A program made the position numbers and the translations under genes. A DNA stretch of 64,000 bases from Lactiplantibacillus dongliensis (GTDB taxonomy: Bacteria > Bacillota > Bacilli > Lactobacillales > Lactobacillaceae). The DNA lies in NCBI RefSeq assembly GCF_005405105.1, contig NZ_BJDK01000011.1, forward strand, positions 17,945 to 81,944. Reading direction: 5' to 3'. The notes beneath the pieces were generated by a model. The model did no database searches. It was not told the origin of the DNA and saw only the letters and a list, made by a program, of their open reading frames with translations. Below, one piece after another: positions 43,194 through 52,028 of the stretch (position 1 is its first letter; each line of letters starts with the position of its first letter).

Positions 43194-44798
43194 ATGATTT
43201 TAGTAGCGTTAGCGGCGATTATCCTACCGCTCGTTTTGTTAGGCGGCCTGAATCTGCCCGCCACTCGTGGCATGAGTATTAGTGCCGTAGTCGTCGTGAT
43301 CTTAGGGATGCTTTTTTGGCACCTGTCACCAGCCGTCATCGGCGCGTCCGTTTTACAATCGCTCCACAAGTCTTTACCGATTCTATGGATTTTGTTTGGC
43401 GCCTTATTAATGTTGAACAGCTTACGGGCAACCGGGGCGATTGATCGGATTAATCAGGGATTCAAGGCCTTATCCGCGGATATGCGGCTGCAAACAGTGT
43501 TAGTTGCTTTCCTATTTGGCGGGCTAATCGAAGGTGTCTCTGGTTTTGGGACGCCCGCGATGGTGACGGCGCCCTTGCTGATTGCTTTGGGCTTTTCTCC
43601 AATGGCCGCCGTTATTTTAGCCTTAGTTGCGGATTCAACGCCCGCCGCTTTTGGAGCGGTCGGTACGCCGTTAACGGTGGGGTTAAGTAATGTCACTGAA
43701 AAGGCTGATTTATTGAATTTAATTGGTCAGCGTATCACCCAACTAGATTTACTCGTTGGTGCTTTAATGCCGGCCCTACTGATTTTTATCTTGGTTTGGA
43801 GTTTTGGCCCTAAAAAGCATCGGTGGCAACAATGGTTAGCGGTCTTACCATGGGCGTTAGTGATCGGCTTAGTGTATAGTGTGGTCGCCCTCATCACCGC
43901 AACGGTAATCAGTTATGAATTTGTGTCAATCATTGCCCCATTTGTCACCCTGATTGTCGCGATCGTCAGTCTGCACTATCACTGGCTATTACCGCCAGCG
44001 GTGCAAGCGACTCCTTGGCAGACCGCAACGGCGCAACCGACCGCGCCAGCGACGTCAACTAAGACAGCTGGGTCAATGTCATTGTTAACCGCTTGGGCAC
44101 CTTACCTATTAGTCGTTGTGCTATTGTTAGCGTCCCGGGTGCTACAACCATTGAAACTTTGGTTGACCAGTCATCTGAATCTGTCTTGGACACAGATTAT
44201 GGGCTTTAAAACGATTAATTCTGACTGGGAATTGTTATATTCACCAGGCACGATTCTAGCATTGGCTGCGTTGATTGGCCTGTTCATTCAAGCCCGGTCA
44301 CTAAAAGCTGCTCTACCAACCGCTAAAAAAGTGGTGTCATCGATGGGTAATACCGCCATCGCCTTAGTGGTCACACTGATCTTGGTCCAAGTTTTCACTA
44401 ATTCGGGCTTGAACAGTGCCAACTTACCTAGCATGCCGATGTATATCGCCAAATTTGTGGCTAAATATTTAGCCGGCATTTGGATTATTATCGCCCCATT
44501 CTTGGGTGAACTAGGATCGTTCGTGACAGGTAGTACGACCGTCTCTACCTTGACATTCGGCCAGATTCAGGCTGATATTGCGGCTAATGCTCACTTAAAT
44601 GAACCGGTTGTGTTAGCCGCTCAATTGATTGGAGCGGCAGCTGGGAACATGATCTGTGTGCATAACATTGTTGCAGTCAGCTCGGTCGTTGGTTTGGATG
44701 GTCAGGAAGGCACCATCTTACGAAAGACGATTCTGCCAGCGTTAGCGTATGCGGCGCTGATTGGGGTTGCAGGATTGGTTTTGATTAAATTGATATAG
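43194..44798 (+). CDS. lctP: L-lactate permease family protein
   Basis: A 534-residue LctP-type permease with roughly 13 helices. Blocks typical of the family: RATGAIDRINQGF, GGLIEGVSGFGTPAMVTAPLL, ADSTPAAFGAVGTPLTVG and, near the end, FLGELGSFVTGSTTVSTL and AGNMICVHNIVAVSSVVGL. It moves L-lactate (or glycolate) with protons. SD AGGAGG precedes ATG. It follows the preceding membrane-protein gene by 26 bp; a terminator follows. The neighbours do not include a lactate dehydrogenase gene. Confidence 0.92.
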   Translation: MILVALAAIILPLVLLGGLNLPATRGMSISAVVVVILGMLFWHLSPAVIGASVLQSLHKSLPILWILFGALLMLNSLRATGAIDRINQGFKALSADMRLQTVLVAFLFGGLIEGVSGFGTPAMVTAPLLIALGFSPMAAVILALVADSTPAAFGAVGTPLTVGLSNVTEKADLLNLIGQRITQLDLLVGALMPALLIFILVWSFGPKKHRWQQWLAVLPWALVIGLVYSVVALITATVISYEFVSIIAPFVTLIVAIVSLHYHWLLPPAVQATPWQTATAQPTAPATSTKTAGSMSLLTAWAPYLLVVVLLLASRVLQPLKLWLTSHLNLSWTQIMGFKTINSDWELLYSPGTILALAALIGLFIQARSLKAALPTAKKVVSSMGNTAIALVVTLILVQVFTNSGLNSANLPSMPMYIAKFVAKYLAGIWIIIAPFLGELGSFVTGSTTVSTLTFGQIQADIAANAHLNEPVVLAAQLIGAAAGNMICVHNIVAVSSVVGLDGQEGTILRKTILPALAYAALIGVAGLVLIKLI

Positions 44799-44808
44799 GT
44801 TTAGACAG

Positions 44809-44846
44809 AACAGCAGCCATGCGTATCAACGTATGACTGCTGTTTT
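44809..44846 (+). terminator. lctP terminator
   Basis: AACAGCAG (44809-44816) pairs with CTGCTGTT (44837-44844), the loop holding a further CAT/ATG pairing, then a T run. Confidence 0.75.
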
Positions 44847-44902
44847 ATCTATGCTGGCTAGCTGCTACCAGCTGACTCGTCACTTTTTTGAATAATGGTA
44901 CG

Positions 44903-44952
44903 AAAAATGACCGCCCCGCTACCTATTCTTAGATAACGGGGCGGTCATTTTT
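44903..44952. terminator. Terminator of the LPQTxE adhesin gene
   Basis: AAAAATGACCGCCCCG (44903-44918) is exactly complementary to 44937-44952, an 18-nt loop apart. The T tract on the minus strand ends the adhesin gene; the other side may back up lctP. Confidence 0.85.
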
Positions 44953-44976
44953 AGCTTAAATCAGCTAGTATCGTGT

Positions 44977-47900
44977 TTAGGGTTTCTTAGCGAATTTGAA
45001 CATTGCGACTAAACTGCTTAATGCTAAGCCAGCGATGCCCATGATTGAAAGCGGTGTTGTTGTGTTCTCATCGGTTTGCGGCAAGGTTGGTGAGACTAAT
45101 GAGATCGGTTTAACCGGTGTGACTTTAGCTGGGCTTGGTTGTCCTGCTGGAGTTGGGATCACCCCAGCATCTTCCGATTGCGTGGGTTGTTCTGGTTCAG
45201 TTGGCGTTGGTTGGGGCTTGGTTTCAGGACTAGTGCCATCGTTGCCATTGTCAGAACTGCCATGACCACCGCCGTTACTATTGCCGCCATTATTGTTACC
45301 GTTATTCCCGTTGTCGCCACCACCGGTAGTCGTTCCTAGAACGGTGACAGTCACGGCTTTAGCAGTCACGTTACCGGCCGCATCGGTGTACGAATAGGTA
45401 ATTGGATATTGTCCAGCTTGTGCGGGATTTACTTGCCCGGTAACGGTAATTGCAGCCCAAGCAAGCGACTGCCCATGCTCGTTAGTACCACTCACAAACC
45501 CAGCCTGTGGTTGCCAGGTATCACCGATGTGTATCGTTTGATCAGTGGCATTGACAGTGGCTTGGCTTGTAACAGTGACTAACGTGGTCGCCTGGTGTCG
45601 GCCTAATTTGTCGGTAAATTGATAACTGACGAGATAGGTTCCGGGAGCTGTTAACTGCTTCGTTAAAGCGGTCGCTGCCGTGGCAGTCCGTGTTTTAGCA
45701 TTAGTCACAGTGATTTGTAAATCAGTGGCTGTCAATCTTTGACCGTTAGCGTTAACCGCCGTCTTTAGATTAGTCTGCGGTTGCCAATTGGCGGTGGTGA
45801 CCAATTGCAAGTGAGCTTGTTTGAGCAGAATTCCCGCCACCGTTACCTTAGCAGTGGCGCTAACGGCATGATTGGCGGCATCCGTGTACGTATAAGTGAT
45901 TGGATAGTTGCCGGGAGTCTGAGTGTCTGGTGTACCAACGACTTTGACCCCTGGCGATGTTAGCGTTAAGGCCTTCCCGTTTTCGTCAACCGCATTGAAG
46001 TTATCACTGGCTTGCCAGGTGGTCCCCAGTTTGATGGCGGTGTCTTTAGGCGTGACTTTAGCTAAACTGAACACTGTTAGTGGCATTTCAACAACACTAG
46101 CATCGTCGCCAGTTAGTTGGTAGTGAACGACATACTGACCGAGTATTCTGAAGTTAGTGACGGTGTGGCCTTGATCATTAACGATGGTCGCTGTAACCCC
46201 AGTTGTAGTGACGGTATTTCCTTGGGCATCGACAGCTAGTTTAACGTTGTTGAGTGGTTCCCATGGCGCGGTGGTACTGAGCTGCTTTTCAGTTTCGTTT
46301 AGGATTAAGCCGGTGACGATGATTTTTGATTTGCGAATCGCTTGGAAACCAACGGAATCAGTGAGATTATAAACGACGGTATAGTTACCCGGAATCTGAG
46401 TATTGGGCTGGTCATAAACTGATAATTGAGGCCCCATGGTGGCTTGACGACGGTCTTTCTTAAAGGTCACATTGCTGCCATCATCATCGGTTGCACTGAT
46501 TAGGTTGTTGCTAGGCTGCCATTTTGAGTTGACACGGATGGTACTATCTTGAACTTCTAGATTACTTTGTTGTTGATAGGTGGTAGCTGGTCCGCTACCC
46601 TTACCGGTGTATGGTTTGACTAGTTCTTCAGTTGTATAAACTTGGTGTGTTTTAGTGTCAAACCACTTACCAGTATACTTATTGCCGTTATGAACGTCTT
46701 CTTTTGAAAATGCGTATAGCCCAGAGGTTTGTGGTTTAATATTGTCTTGCGCATCTTGATCAAAATAGTAGCTATCCAGAGTCAACACTGAATTGGCACC
46801 TAATGTGATTTTTAAGGGTGAAGTAGCCAACATCCCAGGCATTTGCGAAACATTAGTCATATCGAAATTTGAAATGTCAATCGCAATTGATTGATTGGGT
46901 GCCGTATCTTCAAACATGCTGTACATATCAATAACTTTGCTAGTATTAAAAGTTGAGACGTTTAAATCTTTGAGATTAGTTAAGCCGTTAAACATGTAGG
47001 ACATATCGGTTACTTGACTGGTATCAAAATTGGTTAAGTCAAGATGTTCTAGTTGTTCATCGGACATAAATAAGCTAGACATGTCAGTCACATGACTAGT
47101 GTTTAATTTTGATAAGTCTACTTTAACTAAATTGACATTTGAAGCTAACATTGCAGCCATTCTGGTAACATTACTTGTATTAAGTGGTGTAAGATCTAGA
47201 TCCTTAATAGATGTTAACCCGAAAAAAGTACTTTGCATGTTAGTTACACGGTCGGTTTTAAAGTGTGATAAGTCTAAGCTAGTTAATGATTCATCGCGTG
47301 AAAACAGGTAGCCCATATTAGTAACTTGACTTGTATCGAATTTATCTATGTCATTGATAGTCGCTAATGAGGTCATGTTTGAGAAAAGTCCAGAAGCATC
47401 TTTCCCAGCGACCACTGGTCCTTCAAATGTAATCGTCGTGATATTATTAGTCTCAGTTCCCCATGGAAGTGGTGTTGCGTCTCGTTGACTTGCTACCTCT
47501 GGTTCTGTGCCTAGATCGTCAGGTTGCAGCATATTCCAAATATTGGTATCGGCTAACTTACCTTCACCAATATGCAAGATCTGATCATCATCGACCCACC
47601 ACTCACTAGTACCAAAAATACCTTTATCACGATTGGTTTTATGGTCATGAGGATCGATTTCCTCACCAGTATAAATCTTGACAGGCTTTTGGTAATCATC
47701 ATATTGTTTAACATCATTTGGAATAGCTTCATGATCCCCTTGGTTGGCATCATCAGTCGCCGGAGATTCAGGTTTGTCAGTGTCATCGGTTATATTACTA
47801 ACTGGTTTTTCTGGTGCCGTTTGTGTTGTTGGTTTGGAATCAGCCGGATTGGGTTTATTACCGGCTGGTTGGTCAGGTGTTGTTGGTTTAGGCGTGTCTG

Positions 47901-48252
47901 GATCTTTAGCCGGTTGTTTAGCTTGTTGACTAGTATCGACGGTTGGTTGCTTATCGCTCGGTACAGCTGGTTTGGTGGTCGGGATATTGTCCGCCACTCC
48001 TGCATCTGGTTTTTCCGGTGCTTTAGCTGGTTGCTTATCCGGCACAGTCGCTCTTAAAACAGCCGTCTTCCCCGGTTGGTCAACCGAGGATTTAACGGTC
48101 ACTGGTGTAGGCGCCACAGTGGGTTTGACGGTATCCGCTTGCCCAACAATGGCGCCGGCTTGCCAAACTAAGGCGGTTATTCCCGTAATCACCCATAACT
48201 TACCTTGCTTATACAACTTAAAACGAACTTTTCGATCATTAGACTTTAACAT
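44977..48252 (-). CDS. LPQTxE-anchored adhesin with BspA-type repeats
   Basis: About 1091 residues. A KxYKxGKxW-type signal peptide (FKLYKQGKLW) ends near AGAIVGQADT; a Pro/Lys/Thr-rich linker spans about 50-180. A BspA-like region (about 190-500) has seven 24-residue repeats of the form FDTSQVTDMSYMF. Five Ig-like modules follow (about 560-1010, each with a W or WQP block), then an Asn/Gly- and Pro-rich stalk and LPQTDE, a membrane helix and KFAKKP. It should be displayed on the wall and bind a host or partner surface. I chose ATG 48252, 11 nt after AGGAGG; a TTG two codons upstream is possible. The truncated gene at 24.8 kb is a relative. Confidence 0.9.
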   Translation of the reverse strand: MLKSNDRKVRFKLYKQGKLWVITGITALVWQAGAIVGQADTVKPTVAPTPVTVKSSVDQPGKTAVLRATVPDKQPAKAPEKPDAGVADNIPTTKPAVPSDKQPTVDTSQQAKQPAKDPDTPKPTTPDQPAGNKPNPADSKPTTQTAPEKPVSNITDDTDKPESPATDDANQGDHEAIPNDVKQYDDYQKPVKIYTGEEIDPHDHKTNRDKGIFGTSEWWVDDDQILHIGEGKLADTNIWNMLQPDDLGTEPEVASQRDATPLPWGTETNNITTITFEGPVVAGKDASGLFSNMTSLATINDIDKFDTSQVTNMGYLFSRDESLTSLDLSHFKTDRVTNMQSTFFGLTSIKDLDLTPLNTSNVTRMAAMLASNVNLVKVDLSKLNTSHVTDMSSLFMSDEQLEHLDLTNFDTSQVTDMSYMFNGLTNLKDLNVSTFNTSKVIDMYSMFEDTAPNQSIAIDISNFDMTNVSQMPGMLATSPLKITLGANSVLTLDSYYFDQDAQDNIKPQTSGLYAFSKEDVHNGNKYTGKWFDTKTHQVYTTEELVKPYTGKGSGPATTYQQQSNLEVQDSTIRVNSKWQPSNNLISATDDDGSNVTFKKDRRQATMGPQLSVYDQPNTQIPGNYTVVYNLTDSVGFQAIRKSKIIVTGLILNETEKQLSTTAPWEPLNNVKLAVDAQGNTVTTTGVTATIVNDQGHTVTNFRILGQYVVHYQLTGDDASVVEMPLTVFSLAKVTPKDTAIKLGTTWQASDNFNAVDENGKALTLTSPGVKVVGTPDTQTPGNYPITYTYTDAANHAVSATAKVTVAGILLKQAHLQLVTTANWQPQTNLKTAVNANGQRLTATDLQITVTNAKTRTATAATALTKQLTAPGTYLVSYQFTDKLGRHQATTLVTVTSQATVNATDQTIHIGDTWQPQAGFVSGTNEHGQSLAWAAITVTGQVNPAQAGQYPITYSYTDAAGNVTAKAVTVTVLGTTTGGGDNGNNGNNNGGNSNGGGHGSSDNGNDGTSPETKPQPTPTEPEQPTQSEDAGVIPTPAGQPSPAKVTPVKPISLVSPTLPQTDENTTTPLSIMGIAGLALSSLVAMFKFAKKP

Positions 48253-48316
48253 TCGCAAATATTCCTCCTAAGAATAGAATCGTTTGTAAATTGTTAAGCC
48301 TTCCCCTATGTGGCTA

Positions 48317-48346
48317 ATTATAAAATAAGTCTTTTAAAAATGTGTC
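48317..48346 (-). promoter_or_regulatory. Probable promoter of the adhesin gene
   Basis: Minus strand GACACA (48341-48346), 18-bp spacer, TATAAT (48317-48322). The -35 is weak. Confidence 0.45.
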
Positions 48347-48391
48347 GATTTCGTCACGCAAATTGAAAATAGTTACGCCCGTTTCCAAGAA

Positions 48392-48421
48392 AAAACCGAC
48401 TTTTAAACCTGCAAAAGTCGG
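48392..48421 (-). terminator. Terminator-like hairpin on the minus strand
   Basis: CCGACTTTT (48396-48404) pairs exactly with AAAAGTCGG (48413-48421); on the minus strand six T residues follow. It lies upstream of the adhesin promoter and would insulate it from antisense transcription. Confidence 0.6.
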
Positions 48422-48482
48422 CGATATCAGCTAAAATAGACCTAGCAGTTAATCTAAATTAACGAATAATGGGGGTGTCCGA

Positions 48483-48824
48483 TTGAAAGTCTTACTTGTA
48501 CCAGATATCCGTTTGGGTGACCGCATCATCGGCCCCACACCGGATCAAGCGTCTAATCGCGCTTTATTTCAACGTTATGCGAAACGCCTCCAAGCACAAC
48601 TTGGTATCGGCTTCCAAGTTTACGTTGATCAAAGTGAAGGCTACGACCTCTTGAATGCGCGTGACTATGATACGGATACTTGCTGGATACTGGCTATGGC
48701 TGCCTACCAGGCGTTAACAACTGATATCTTTGCCCATCACCGCATTATGGCACTAACCGATCAGGCGGTGATTCTAAAGGATACGACGGCAATTGTGACG
48801 CAGCTACAGTCACCGACGAATTGA
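48483..48824 (+). CDS. Conserved hypothetical protein, 113 residues
   Basis: A cytoplasmic 113-residue protein without a recognised domain. The N-terminus MKVLLVPDIRLGDRIIG suggests a small alpha/beta fold, but I cannot name the family. Start is TTG, 7 nt after GGGGG. It is divergent from the adhesin gene and 110 bp before the second toxin-antitoxin locus. Function unknown. Confidence 0.55.
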   Translation: MKVLLVPDIRLGDRIIGPTPDQASNRALFQRYAKRLQAQLGIGFQVYVDQSEGYDLLNARDYDTDTCWILAMAAYQALTTDIFAHHRIMALTDQAVILKDTTAIVTQLQSPTN

Positions 48825-48876
48825 GGGCTAAAATTTTAGTGATATTGGTAATAAACGAAAGATAAGCAATTGAGGT

Positions 48877-48903
48877 ACGTACGCTAATCACGTACGTTAT
48901 AAT
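48877..48903 (+). promoter_or_regulatory. Operator-promoter of the second YefM/YoeB-type locus
   Basis: ACGTACG (48877-48883), 7-nt spacer, CGTACGT (48891-48897), abutting TATAAT (48898-48903). It shares the CGTACG core with the operator at 19904-19925; the core spacing is 13 instead of 12 bp. Confidence 0.65.
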
Positions 48904-48933
48904 CAAACTATCAAAGTAATTGGGAGGGCTTCA

Positions 48934-49197
48934 ATGATGCAAGAAACATATACACCAACCAGTGCACGTAAGGATTTTTATCAGCTCTTAAAGCGGGTAT
49001 CAACTGAGCATCAACCGATTACTATCCAACAGAAGAATGAAGATTTGGATGCTGTTATTATTAGTAAAAATGATTACGATGCTTTGCAAGAAACTTTGTA
49101 TTTGGCAAGTGTTGGCACGTTATTCAAAGTATCACAACGTGAACGTGATCATTCTGATTTTACTGATGTGGATGATATTGATTGGGATAGCTTGTGA
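48934..49197 (+). CDS. Type II antitoxin, Phd/YefM family (second copy)
   Basis: An 87-residue antitoxin. YTPTSARKDFYQLLKRV and AVIISKNDYDALQETLYLA match the other YefM-like protein at 19968 closely in plan. The C-terminal acidic tail (about 60-87) has a DDIDWDSL end. SD GGAGGG precedes ATG; a second ATG is one codon later. It overlaps the toxin by 1 nt (TGATG). The operator at 48877-48897 is probably its autoregulatory site. It may be needed less if the toxin is inactive. Confidence 0.88.
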   Translation: MMQETYTPTSARKDFYQLLKRVSTEHQPITIQQKNEDLDAVIISKNDYDALQETLYLASVGTLFKVSQRERDHSDFTDVDDIDWDSL

Positions 49198-49481
49198 TGT
49201 ATCAAGTTAAAATTAAGAATTCCGCTAAGTCTGATTTAAAGAAAATCAAGCAAGCGCATTTAATCCTTAATTTCCAAGCGATTATTGACCGATTAAAAAA
49301 AGATCCATATTTTCCTAATCAGAAAATGGAAAAGTTAGTACCACCTGCTGCTGGCAAATATTCTCGGCGACTAAATATACACCATCGTGTTGTTTATAGT
49401 GTTGAGGACCAAACGAAAGTAGTTACTATTTTGCTTGGGATCATTATGATCGACGAATATGAATTGGTAGCTAAGTCATAG
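49197..49481 (+). CDS. YoeB-like toxin with a frameshifted C-terminus
   Basis: A 94-residue toxin. The core is intact up to the YSRRLNIHHRVVYSV block, with QKMEKLVPPAAG before it, as in YoeB/Txe. The C-terminus then reads ILLGIIMIDEYELVAKS. In another frame the same DNA reads WDHYDRRI and stops, the expected family ending: a 4-nt (GCTT) loss or similar change would explain it. In YoeB the last His-Tyr are catalytic, so this product is probably inactive. ATG 49197 is preferred over GTG 49194. Confidence 0.7.
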   Translation: MYQVKIKNSAKSDLKKIKQAHLILNFQAIIDRLKKDPYFPNQKMEKLVPPAAGKYSRRLNIHHRVVYSVEDQTKVVTILLGIIMIDEYELVAKS

Positions 49482-49490
49482 GTAGTTATT

Positions 49491-49532
49491 AAAAAGATGT
49501 TCAACCTCAAAATAGGGGCTGAACATCTTTTT
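49491..49532. terminator. Terminator between the toxin gene and the permease
   Basis: AAAAAGATGTTCA (49491-49503) is exactly complementary to 49520-49532; a further GG/CC extends the stem. Serves both convergent genes. Confidence 0.85.
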
Positions 49533-49550
49533 ATGCTTATTGATAAATTT

Positions 49551-50900
49551 CTAGTCGATAGTCTGTCTACGGCGCATCACGGATTCAATCAGCAGTAGCA
49601 TCACAAACCAAACGATTGAGCCAATCACGGCCCAACGGTTCACGCTGTCGAAACACAACACCACCGTCACAGCAATAAAGAAGACCAACGTGGCAATGTT
49701 TGACATTGGGAACAACGGCAGTTTGAACGGATTCTGACGGCTATCAGTCGTTCGTTTATAGACGTAGTGACAGACGAGTAACGAACACCAAACGATGATG
49801 AAGTTAGTCGTTGCCACGTTTGAGATCAAGGTAAAGACCGTGCTAGGAATAACGTAGTTTAACACCACGATGACTAGTAAAATCAATGATGAGAAGACCA
49901 ATGAGCGTGCAGGCACATTATAGCGGTTAACCTTCCCCATCCATTTCGGCGCATTTTGACCATGCGCCAGCGTGAAGAGCGTCCGACTAGTACTAAAGAT
50001 GGCACTGTTACAAGCGGACAAGGCCGCCGTTAAGACGACGAAGTTAATAATGCTGGCCGCCGCTTTAACGCCGATATCACTGAAGACTTGCACGAACGGT
50101 GATTGTGTCGTCGCGATTTGGTCCCAAGGATAGATTGACATAATAACAAACAAGGCGCCGACGTAGAAGAATGAGATTCGAATCGGTAAACTGTTAATAG
50201 CGCGAGGTAATTCAGTTTCCGGATTCTCAGCTTCACCTGCCGTAATCCCGACCATTTCAATCCCGGTAAAGGCGAAGATGACTAGCGAAAATGACGTTAG
50301 AAAGCCGCCAAAGCCCTTTGGAAAGAACCCGCCGTGACTAACAAGATTGGTGACACTAACCGTTTGACCGCCGACATGCGCTGAAGAGCCGATCAGGATG
50401 GCGCCGGTGACGATTAAAGCAATAATTGCCACGACTTTAATCATCGAGAACCAGTATTCCAGTTCGCCAAAGGCACTGACGGATAGCAGATTAAAGACCA
50501 GCAGAATCAAAATAATAATCAGCGGTGTCACCCATTGTGGAATCCAGGGGAACCAGTAACGGATATAGATCCCGCTGGCGGTCAAGTCGGCCATTGCGAG
50601 ACTGATCCAGCAGAGCCAATACGTCCAGCCAATCGCAAATTCGAATTTTTTCCCTAAGTAAAGGTTGATAAATTCCAAAAATGAATGGAGCTTGGTGTTA
50701 GAGAGCAGTAATTCACCTAGTGCCCGCATCATTAAGTAACAAAACAAGCCCCCAATGGCGTACGCTAATAAGATCGATGGCCCGGCTTGCCGAATCGCTG
50801 ACCCCGAACCGAGAAATAACCCGGTCCCAATCGCCCCACCTAAGGCAATCATTTGAACGTGACGGCGTTTTAGCTTACGTGCAAGTTGTTGATTTTCCAT
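49551..50900 (-). CDS. Amino-acid permease, AAT family (APC superfamily)
   Basis: A 449-residue permease with 12 helices. The N-terminal signature RRHVQMIALGGAIGTGLFLGS (in two parts) and GGLFCYLMMRALGEL match the gamma-aminobutyrate/aromatic/branched amino-acid transporter (AAT) branch; the GFGGFLTSFSLVIFAFTGIEMVG block lies in the middle. The actual substrate cannot be told. Single gene on the minus strand; a palindrome GCGTTAACGC (50941-50950) lies in its upstream region and may be an operator. It shares the terminator at 49491. Confidence 0.9.
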   Translation of the reverse strand: MENQQLARKLKRRHVQMIALGGAIGTGLFLGSGSAIRQAGPSILLAYAIGGLFCYLMMRALGELLLSNTKLHSFLEFINLYLGKKFEFAIGWTYWLCWISLAMADLTASGIYIRYWFPWIPQWVTPLIIILILLVFNLLSVSAFGELEYWFSMIKVVAIIALIVTGAILIGSSAHVGGQTVSVTNLVSHGGFFPKGFGGFLTSFSLVIFAFTGIEMVGITAGEAENPETELPRAINSLPIRISFFYVGALFVIMSIYPWDQIATTQSPFVQVFSDIGVKAAASIINFVVLTAALSACNSAIFSTSRTLFTLAHGQNAPKWMGKVNRYNVPARSLVFSSLILLVIVVLNYVIPSTVFTLISNVATTNFIIVWCSLLVCHYVYKRTTDSRQNPFKLPLFPMSNIATLVFFIAVTVVLCFDSVNRWAVIGSIVWFVMLLLIESVMRRRQTID

Positions 50901-51172
50901 ATAGCCTCAACTTTCTATTAATTCAATGTTTTTTTCCAAGGCGTTAACGCTATGAGATAGCAGTTCTGCCCGGCTTTTATAATTCTTAGCATTTTTTCAT
51001 ATTGTTCCATTTTATGCTAAAACGCCTTGGTGAGCAAATTAATTCACCACTTTAATCAGAAATAATTGCTAGGATTGCGTTAAATCAACTGATTTTGATT
51101 GCCAGTTTTAGCTAAATTTGGTATGTTTAATCTAATCTTGACCGTTAGCTAGACTTAATAAGGAGTTTATCC

Positions 51173-52027
51173 ATGACTAATCAAAACGATCATTTTCTGA
51201 AACGCTTTTTTAAAGGTGTCATTATTGCCTTGGGCTTTATTTTACCCGGGGTTTCTGGCGGGGTCTTAGCCGCCATTCTAGGTATCTACGAACGACTGTT
51301 AGGCTTTATGGCACACTTCCGCCAGCGCTTCAAGCAAGACTTCTGGTACTTTGTGCCGGTGGGCCTAGGCGGCATCGTTGGGATTGCCCTATTGTCGGCA
51401 CCGCTAGAATTTTTGTTAGCTAAAGCCCAAGTGATTGTCCTATGGGGGTTCGCAGGGGCAATTATCGGTACCCTACCGTCACTCATGCAGACGGCCAGTG
51501 CCAAAACGCCGCGGGATACGCTTGATTATTGGTGGTTTTTCGGGACTTTACTAATTAGTAGCGGGCTGCTCTACTTCATGAGTGATATTTTTGGCCCCTT
51601 ACCAGCTAATTTCGGCGGTTTCATTGTTGCGGGCGTCTTGATTGCCCTAGGCGTGTTAGTGCCTGGCCTAAGCCCATCGAACCTGTTACTGATTCTTGGT
51701 CTCTTTACACCGATGCTTACGGGCTTCAAACGATTTGATTTACTCGGAGTTTACTTACCGATTGCGTTAGGCGGAATCTTAGCGATGGCGTTGTTCTCAA
51801 AAGCGATGGATTACTTATTACGCCGGTTTCATTCGCGGGTCTATCACTTTATTTTGGGCATCGTGGTCGCAAGTACCATACTGATCTTAGTGCCGAACCC
51901 ACAGGCTGCTGAAAGTATTTCTTATGCCGGCGCCACGCTCAGCACTTATCTATTCAGTGGCGTGGCTTTAGTTGTGGGTGGGTTACTCGGTTACTGGATG
52001 AGTCGTTTAGAGCTCAAGTACAAGTAA
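51173..52027 (+). CDS. DUF368 family polyprenyl-phosphate transporter (PopT-like)
   Basis: A 284-residue membrane protein with about 8 helices. ALGFILPGVSGGVLAAILGIYE at the N-terminus and VLVPGLSPSNLLLILGLF in the middle are the two repeated halves of the DUF368 family. Members (PopT) were recently shown to recycle undecaprenyl phosphate, flipping the lipid carrier back to the cytoplasmic face. SD AAGGAG precedes ATG. It is convergent with a DUF1003 gene, 2 bp away. The link to envelope precursor supply is an established family role; it is inferred here. Confidence 0.85.
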   Translation: MTNQNDHFLKRFFKGVIIALGFILPGVSGGVLAAILGIYERLLGFMAHFRQRFKQDFWYFVPVGLGGIVGIALLSAPLEFLLAKAQVIVLWGFAGAIIGTLPSLMQTASAKTPRDTLDYWWFFGTLLISSGLLYFMSDIFGPLPANFGGFIVAGVLIALGVLVPGLSPSNLLLILGLFTPMLTGFKRFDLLGVYLPIALGGILAMALFSKAMDYLLRRFHSRVYHFILGIVVASTILILVPNPQAAESISYAGATLSTYLFSGVALVVGGLLGYWMSRLELKYK

Positions 52028-52028
52028 A

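Noticed and set aside
47572..48057. 161-residue plus-strand frame opposite the adhesin N-terminal region
   Set aside because: It is antisense to the Pro/Lys/Thr-rich linker, has no SD, and its Trp/Phe/Arg-rich product is what reverse reading of such repeats gives.
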